This document shows positions 7,766-11,711 of a DNA stretch of 11,711 bases, piece by piece. The DNA lies in the NCBI GenBank assembly GCA_030039695.1, contig JASHVB010000812.1:1-11711 (forward strand), read 5' to 3'. A program made the translations under genes and the position numbers. Under the pieces are notes generated by a model. That model made no database searches and was not told the origin of the DNA. It saw nothing but the letters and a program-made list of their open reading frames with translations. The stretch's first letter is position 1. Each line of letters begins with the position of its first letter. This stretch comes from Acetobacteraceae bacterium. GTDB taxonomy: Bacteria; Pseudomonadota; Alphaproteobacteria; Acetobacterales; Acetobacteraceae.

Positions 7766-8374
7766 ATGTCGACGCAATCAGACCGCCGTCTGGCCGATCG
7801 CCGGAACCGCGCCATCGCCTTCCGCTGGTGGTCGCACCGGCTGGTCGCCACATTGGCAGCACTCTTCGTGCTGGCGGCGAACCCGGCTGTTGCTCAGCCC
7901 CACCGCGGCTCGGGCCATGGCGGCGGTTGGGCCGGCCGAGGAGCGGCGCCCCGGGGCGGTTGGGCGCGACCAGCTGGGCACGGTCCCGCGGGATGGCACG
8001 GCGCGGCCGGCGGCTGGCACGGTCCGAGGGTCGGCATGGCCGCTGCTCTCCATGGCTATGGGAGACCCGGCTTTGTCGATCCGCTGCATCCGGCGGTTGG
8101 CTTTGGCTGGGCAGCGGCAGGACATCCCGGCTGGGGGTGGTGGCATCCGTGGGGATGGCACGCAGTCGACTGGGGCTGGGGTGTAGGCGCCTGGGCCTGG
8201 GGTGGGCTCGCAATCGGTGTCGCGTTCGGTTTTGTCGTCGCACCGCCTGTGATCCTGGCGCCACCAATCATCTACGCGCTTCCGCCGCCGGTGGTGGTAG
8301 TGCTCCCGGCAATTGCGCCGCCACCCTTGGTCGCTTTGGCACCACCGGTTGTTGCGGTGGGAATCTGGCGCTGA
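7766..8374 (+). CDS. Secreted Gly/Trp/His-rich protein
   Basis: Predicted exported protein of 202 residues with low-complexity composition. A basic N-terminal region (residues 1-25, several Arg) precedes a hydrophobic core at 26-39 and 'NPAVAQ', giving a likely signal peptidase I cut after Ala 43. Residues 44-90 are rich in Gly, His, Trp and Arg; 105-150 hold repeated motifs such as 'GHPGWGWWHPWGWH' with alternating Gly and Trp. The C-terminal 50 residues are rich in Pro, Val and Ala ('PPPVVVVLPAIAPPPL') and could lie at or in a membrane, or simply be disordered. Similar proteins are common in alphaproteobacterial genomes and have no known activity. ATG 7766 fits the signal peptide best, though its ribosome site is weak; ATG 7730 is an alternative. 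It sits 55 bases before the LTxxQ gene on the same strand and may be co-transcribed with it. Confidence 0.7.
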   Translation: MSTQSDRRLADRRNRAIAFRWWSHRLVATLAALFVLAANPAVAQPHRGSGHGGGWAGRGAAPRGGWARPAGHGPAGWHGAAGGWHGPRVGMAAALHGYGRPGFVDPLHPAVGFGWAAAGHPGWGWWHPWGWHAVDWGWGVGAWAWGGLAIGVAFGFVVAPPVILAPPIIYALPPPVVVVLPAIAPPPLVALAPPVVAVGIWR

Positions 8375-8429
8375 CCCCATCGCGGTGCGTCGCGCTTACC
8401 GGCACATCTTCATTGACACGAGGCTGACA

Positions 8430-8933
8430 ATGACCATTCCCGCGATGTTGTGTGTCGCCGTCTTGGCGGCGCTGACGATTCCCGCCGCCGCCTACGCGCA
8501 GACGGCATCTCCCTCTGCCACATCCACTCCCTCGACCAGCGCGCCTGCCGCGACGCCAGTCCAGCCCGCCGCTCCCGCGCTGACCGGCGCGACCGCGGCT
8601 GCCGTAAATCAGCGCATCGCGACGCTCAAATCCCAGCTCGGCATCACCGCTGCCGAGTTGCCGCTTTGGGATAGTTTCGCGGCCGTCATGCACGACAACG
8701 CCGCGCAGACGCAGGCCCTGTTTGCCGAGCGAGCTTCGAACGCCGCCAGAATGAGCGCGGTTGAGAACATGAACTCGTACGCAGAGATAGCCCGAAGCTA
8801 CGCTGATAGTACTCAGCGCCTGGCAACGGCGTTCGACAGCCTCTACCTCGGCCTTTCGGACGCCCAGAGGCAGAAGGCCGATGCGCTGTTCCGCGCGCAG
8901 GCCACCACGGCACCCGAGCCGCAGCGGCGTTGA
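8430..8933 (+). CDS. Periplasmic LTxxQ-motif (Spy/CpxP-like) protein
   Basis: A 167-residue exported protein related to the Spy/CpxP group, periplasmic helical proteins that act as chaperones or sense envelope stress in enterobacteria. The signal peptide covers residues 1-23, cut after 'AYA'. Residues 24-52 form a Thr/Ser/Pro/Ala linker. Two LTxxQ-like motifs follow in mainly helical sequence: 'ITAAELPLWDSF' (72-83) and 'LSDAQRQKADALF' (142-154). The spacing and the Trp in the first motif match alphaproteobacterial members. The start ATG has GAGG 7 bases upstream; an upstream ATG at 8313 overlaps the previous gene and would bury the signal peptide. It lies 55 bases after the Gly/Trp-rich secreted gene and 227 bases before a small lipoprotein gene, all on the plus strand. 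A role in envelope stress or metal response is inferred from the family and is not shown here. Confidence 0.85.
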   Translation: MTIPAMLCVAVLAALTIPAAAYAQTASPSATSTPSTSAPAATPVQPAAPALTGATAAAVNQRIATLKSQLGITAAELPLWDSFAAVMHDNAAQTQALFAERASNAARMSAVENMNSYAEIARSYADSTQRLATAFDSLYLGLSDAQRQKADALFRAQATTAPEPQRR

Positions 8934-9150
8934 GGCGACTCAGCCGACCCGCCAGGGCGACCCAGTCGATATCGGCCGTGGACAACTTGTTGGCTTGATG
9001 AGTTCGTCCGCGCTGCGAGCTGGTGCCGCTCCGTCACCTTTGGGGGGCCTCTCTGACCTGAGCAGCCGCGTAACGGCGCTAGCCCGTTTCCCGAGCCATA
9101 CGTTAGCCACACTTTCGAGGCCCTATCGACGGCGATTTCCGTCACGGTCC

Positions 9151-9155
9151 GGAGG
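9151..9155 (+). promoter_or_regulatory. Ribosome binding site deciding a TTG start
   Basis: GGAGG lies 5 bases before TTG 9161 and 17 bases before ATG 9173. The spacing supports TTG as the start of the small lipoprotein gene. Confidence 0.7.
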
Positions 9156-9160
9156 CAAAA

Positions 9161-9334
9161 TTGCTCAGAACGATGGTTATCGTGCTTGCCGCGCTGGCTC
9201 TCGCGGGTTGCTTTGCATATCCCCCAGGGTGGGGACCCGGTTGGCATCGAGGGTATTACGGCGGCCGCCCCGGCTGGTACGACGCGGGAGGCCACTGGCA
9301 GGGCGAATACCGCAACGGAAATTGGTATCGCTAG
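9161..9334 (+). CDS. Small lipoprotein, 57 residues, TTG start
   Basis: A short gene easily missed by size cut-offs. From TTG 9161 the product is 57 residues: a lipoprotein signal peptide 'MLRTMVIVLAALALAGC' with a canonical lipobox (LAGC, lipidated Cys at 17), then an aromatic and Gly-rich mature part. That part contains 'YPPGWGPGWHRGYYGG' and ends 'HWQGEYRNGNWYR'. Asp is absent right after the Cys (Phe is at +2), so outer-membrane retention is likely if the Lol system rules apply. The Tyr/Gly/Trp composition resembles small envelope lipoproteins whose role is unknown. GGAGG 5 bases before TTG supports the start; ATG 9173 would shorten the positively charged region and is badly spaced. It follows the LTxxQ gene by 227 bases on the same strand, and the Gly/Trp-rich composition echoes the protein at 7766-8374. 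Confidence 0.75.
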   Translation: MLRTMVIVLAALALAGCFAYPPGWGPGWHRGYYGGRPGWYDAGGHWQGEYRNGNWYR

Positions 9335-9408
9335 GGAACTTCTTGCATTAGGCGAATACGCGCGCTTCTGGACGCTTCAACTCGATCTCGACGAAGGCCA
9401 TTGGCGTG

Positions 9409-9576
9409 TCACCGCCATTCATGACATCGTGCTCGATGCCAGCGAGTCGGTGATAGGCTACGTCCGCAGTGTCGCACCAGGCCACCGAACGAGACGCTGC
9501 TGATCCCGCGTTTGCTAATGTTGACCCGTACGCCAGGCACCATGCTAATTGAGCGTCGGTAGCGGAAAGAGCCCAT
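9409..9576 (-). pseudogene. DUF4236-like protein relic
   Basis: On the minus strand, ATG 9576 opens a frame reading 'MGSFRYRRSISMVPGVRVNI' and 'SKRGISSVSFGG'. This is the recognisable N-terminal signature of DUF4236 proteins, small bacterial proteins of unknown function. After that the frame loses similarity. Adding one base inside the 'ggcctgg' that follows gives 'GGRGATLRT', as expected for the family, but an in-frame TAG follows at once. The gene is therefore both frameshifted and truncated. No ribosome site precedes the ATG. The opposite strand, 9335-9503, also reads like protein ('WTLQLDLDEGHWRVTAIHDI'), so a second small relic may overlap here; I cannot identify it. Confidence 0.5.
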
Positions 9577-9922
9577 AGCTGGCTTATCGGAAAGGCGTCG
9601 AGCGAGCGTGTGAGCATATCGAGCTCGTTCCTCGAAAACAACCTTGCTGGTGGTTGCGCTGTTCGGCACAGACGTCTCATCCAGGCGACGCCGAATTCCT
9701 GCTATTGATCAGGCCCAATCGATGTCGGTTGCTCCGACGTCGCGTGCGCGTGCAGCGAGCATTGCGAGGTCGCAGAGGCGCCGCTCGATGCAACCGTGTT
9801 CTCGGCCGGACTCGGTGGAAGTTATGCCGCAAGAGGGCGAAGCCTCCGCAGGCTGACGGCACTTGGCACGGACGTCTCCCTGTTAGATATGCTAAGCTAA
9901 GTCAAGTGCACGACATCCGGAT
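9577..9922. other. Stretch with no recognisable gene
   Basis: Only short, Arg/Ser-rich open frames occur on both strands. None has a convincing ribosome site, a signal peptide or a known motif. I see no terminator-like hairpin with a T run. This may be further decayed sequence. Confidence 0.4.
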
Positions 9923-10381
9923 CTAGCTGACGCGGAGCGGACGATTCTTCCTGTTGCACTGTCGCGCCAGCACCCTGACGTGAGTCACATGAGGGGGTGT
10001 TCCCCCAACACGTTGCCACCCGAGGCGGGCATAGATCGGCTCCGATGACTAGGTGTAGAGCCACAGAACCACCGCGGATTCGGCAGCAACTCTTGCGACA
10101 TGCTTCATCAGAGGTGCGCTGTAGCCGCGGCCACGAAATTGTAGGCGCTCTAGTACGCTTGCCAGCCACGGCGTCAGATCCGGGCGTGACGGCAGGTCAT
10201 TGGCGACCAGGCTGGCGGTGCCCACCGGCAGGTCGTCGTTGAACAAAACGAATGTCTCTTCAGGAGCGTGCTGAGCAAGCAGTTTAGCCACCTGCTGGTC
10301 ACGTGGAGGGCTGAGGGCATAACGCAAGTCATCGAGGAGCCATCCACCAACGGCGGGGGGCAAATGCGACTGTTCTTGCAT
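9923..10381 (-). pseudogene. GNAT acetyltransferase interrupted by an in-frame TAG
   Basis: Acetyl-CoA-dependent N-acetyltransferase of the GNAT superfamily, substrate unknown. From ATG 10381 the minus strand reads 'LLAQHAPEETFVLFNDDLPV', then 'RPDLTPWLASVLERLQFRGR', where 'QFRGRG' is the Q/RxxGxG/A acetyl-CoA motif. At 'VVLWLYT' a TAG occurs at 10049-10051. Without a frame change the sequence continues 'SSEPIYARLGWQRVGG', a typical GNAT end, and runs to TAG 9923-9925. Relatives usually have 'LYTW' here, so a Trp TGG changed to TAG is the simplest explanation. Reading through gives 152 residues, a normal length; stopping gives 110 and loses the last helix and strand. The gene is probably dead, or was very recently active, since everything else is in frame. 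The start is uncertain because no strong ribosome site precedes ATG 10381; the frame stays open upstream to about 10555. Confidence 0.8.
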
Positions 10382-10769
10382 CGTTATAATTCTCAATAGC
10401 TTAGCTCGCCCGTGGAGTGCGACGGGAGTGTCGCAGGTTAGCGCATGATGACCGCAAACGGAATCGCCGGAGGTCTGAATCACGCGATCAAACAAAGAGC
10501 CAGAGACGCGCGAGTGAGCGCGAGCGAACATTCCGCTCTGAGGGTGCCAGCTCAAACGCCCTCGAAAAAGTGCCCGAGTGTGTCACACACGGGTCTCCTG
10601 GTTTGTCCTCTCTGTGAAGTGCCCCAACGGAACAACTGGCGCGCCGGGGGGTTCATTCGGACCACGTGGCCGCGGCTGTAGGGAGCTTTTAGTGAGCAAG
10701 GGGCCAAAGAGACGCGAAGGCGTTGGCCGGAAGGTAGCAAGATCGGCGCCGTCGATCCGCAACGTAATA
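10382..10769. other. Intergenic region upstream of the GNAT relic
   Basis: About 390 bases with no recognisable gene. It lies downstream of the minus-strand tandem-domain gene and upstream of the GNAT relic, so it should hold a terminator for one and a promoter for the other. A short inverted repeat at 10741-10757 (GATCG and CGATC arms) lies 13 bases past the stop of the tandem-domain gene, but no T run follows it. I do not call it a terminator. Confidence 0.4.
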
Positions 10770-11711
10770 CTATTTGACCTCGATCTTGTAGTGCAGCTTT
10801 CTGTAGGTTCCGTCGGTATTGATCACGCCGACTGTCGTGGAATCGCCGCCGACATATCCAGCTTCCGGGGTATAGGAGAGGTTCACGCCCGCGGTCCGGC
10901 GCTCGTTGCAGTCAAAGCGGATGTTGGTCTGCGGAAAGGTGCTGAACCCGGTGCCCTTCTCGGCGACAAGCGTTCCGTGTTTTGGCGCCTCGATGACGCG
11001 GACGGTCGCGTAGCCGATCGACGAGCAATCCGGATTGAGTTCGGGCAGAAAGGCGAGCTGCAGCATCTGGTCGGCGACCGCCACCCGCGCGTGTTCAATC
11101 GCCTTGGCCGATCGAAGAGGGCCCGCCACGCGCTCCCCCTCAGCTGTGGGGCCGGGATCGATGCTGATGGAATAATGCCGTTTGAGCGGGCCGCCGGCGG
11201 GCGGGGTGAACTGGAGCGTAACCGAATCTGCGCCAACAGAGCCGGAATTCGGTTCGTAGAGGACAACCGTGCCTTCCCTGCGGCTTTTGTTACAATCCAC
11301 GCGTGGGTTGTTCTGCGCATAGTTTGTGAACCCGGTGCCGTGATTGACCACCACATTGCCATGCTGCGGCGGCTCGACGATGCGAACGCTGACGAGGCCA
11401 GGTGATGAGCAATCGGGATTGAGCGAGGTCACGAAGGCGATGCGCAGTTTCTGGTCCATAATAGCAATGCGGCTGAGCTCCTCGATCTGCGGAGGGCTTG
11501 GTGGAGCGGCCTTCGGCGGCGGCGCGGCGGTGGAGACGGAAGACAAGGTGGCCGCCCAGGAGGATGGGCCGGCGGAGAGGGCTTCCCTCGACTGCAGCAC
11601 GATCTCCGGTGGTATCGGCTTGAGGCCCGGGGAGATGCTCGCAGCGAGCTGAATTGCGGTCGATTTATCGGCAGGCTGGAGATCGCCATCAAGTCTCTGC
11701 AGCGCGAAGGC
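10770..11711 (-). CDS. Tandem-domain protein with paired cysteines, N-terminus outside the window
   Basis: Function unknown. The minus-strand frame is open from the right edge to TAG 10770-10772, giving 313 visible residues, so the real start is not seen; GTG 11600 is open but need not be used. After a Pro/Ala-rich linker ('AAPPPKAAPPSPP') come two copies of a domain of about 105 residues (nucleotides 11471-11157 and 11087-10773), aligned at a 128-residue offset. Shared cores are 'LNPDCSSPGLVSVRIVEPPQ' versus 'LNPDCSSIGYATVRVIEAPK', 'HGTGFTNY' versus 'KGTGFSTF', 'RVDCN' versus 'RFDCN', and 'GADSVT' versus 'GGDSTT'. Each copy has two Cys in identical places, probably a disulphide, which suggests an exported protein. 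The beta-rich pattern is like Ig-type surface or secreted domains. I recall similar uncharacterised proteins in Bradyrhizobium-like genomes but cannot confirm this here. The frame is intact. Confidence 0.75.
   Translation of the reverse strand, partial: AFALQRLDGDLQPADKSTAIQLAASISPGLKPIPPEIVLQSREALSAGPSSWAATLSSVSTAAPPPKAAPPSPPQIEELSRIAIMDQKLRIAFVTSLNPDCSSPGLVSVRIVEPPQHGNVVVNHGTGFTNYAQNNPRVDCNKSRREGTVVLYEPNSGSVGADSVTLQFTPPAGGPLKRHYSISIDPGPTAEGERVAGPLRSAKAIEHARVAVADQMLQLAFLPELNPDCSSIGYATVRVIEAPKHGTLVAEKGTGFSTFPQTNIRFDCNERRTAGVNLSYTPEAGYVGGDSTTVGVINTDGTYRKLHYKIEVK

Noticed and set aside
7599..8380. Minus-strand open frames of 200 and 222 codons opposite the secreted protein genes
   Set aside because: Arg/Pro/His-rich antisense of a low-complexity GC-rich gene; the plus strand has a clear signal peptide.
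9993..10006. GGGGG-TGTT-CCCCC hairpin as a terminator
   Set aside because: No T run follows on either strand, and it lies inside the read-through frame of the GNAT relic.
10578..11405. Plus-strand open frame of 275 codons
   Set aside because: It is the shadow of the minus-strand tandem-domain gene, whose repeats and conserved Cys decide the strand.

Overview
The window looks like a GC-rich alphaproteobacterial accessory region, probably Rhizobiales or a neighbouring group. I infer this from the strong G/C bias at third codon positions, the style of the two-component proteins, a Tn3-family transposase relic, a rhizobial-plasmid-type HTH protein relic and a HAF-repeat protein. I cannot tell plasmid from chromosome. 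No rRNA, tRNA, CRISPR array, replication origin or complete mobile element is visible.

Layout. The left edge holds a PAS-domain sensor histidine kinase on the minus strand, cut by the window end. About 870 bases follow with no recognisable gene. Next comes an intact plus-strand gene for an uncharacterised protein built from two copies of one domain (1895-2725). After it is a broken 3' relic of an HTH protein of the DUF1612/RHE_PE00001 type (3004-3620). A 607-residue HAF-repeat protein (3934-5757) is the largest gene. It is followed by a decayed response regulator (5855-6206, minus), an intact small ABM-like protein (6390-6683), an unidentified coding-like fragment, and a frameshifted Tn3 transposase fragment (7021-7583, minus).

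From 7766 to 9334 three plus-strand genes encode exported proteins: a Gly/Trp/His-rich secreted protein, a periplasmic LTxxQ (Spy/CpxP-like) protein, and a 57-residue lipoprotein that starts at TTG. They form a plausible cell-envelope cluster. Further right are a frameshifted DUF4236 relic (9409-9576, minus) and a GNAT acetyltransferase interrupted by one TAG (9923-10381, minus). The right edge holds the 3' part of a gene for a protein with two tandem cysteine-bearing domains (10770-11711, minus).

The most striking property is the mix of intact genes with five disrupted ones. In four of these, restoring one base gives back a family-like reading: HTH protein, Tn3 transposase, DUF4236 protein and GNAT enzyme. 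The fifth, the response regulator, needs several frame changes. This is either a gene graveyard around an old transposon insertion or, in part, an assembly with indel errors. I did not find a convincing new multi-gene system. The best candidates for new biology are the duplicated-domain protein at 1895-2725, the HAF protein that looks like two fused repeat modules, and the exported-protein cluster at 7766-9334.
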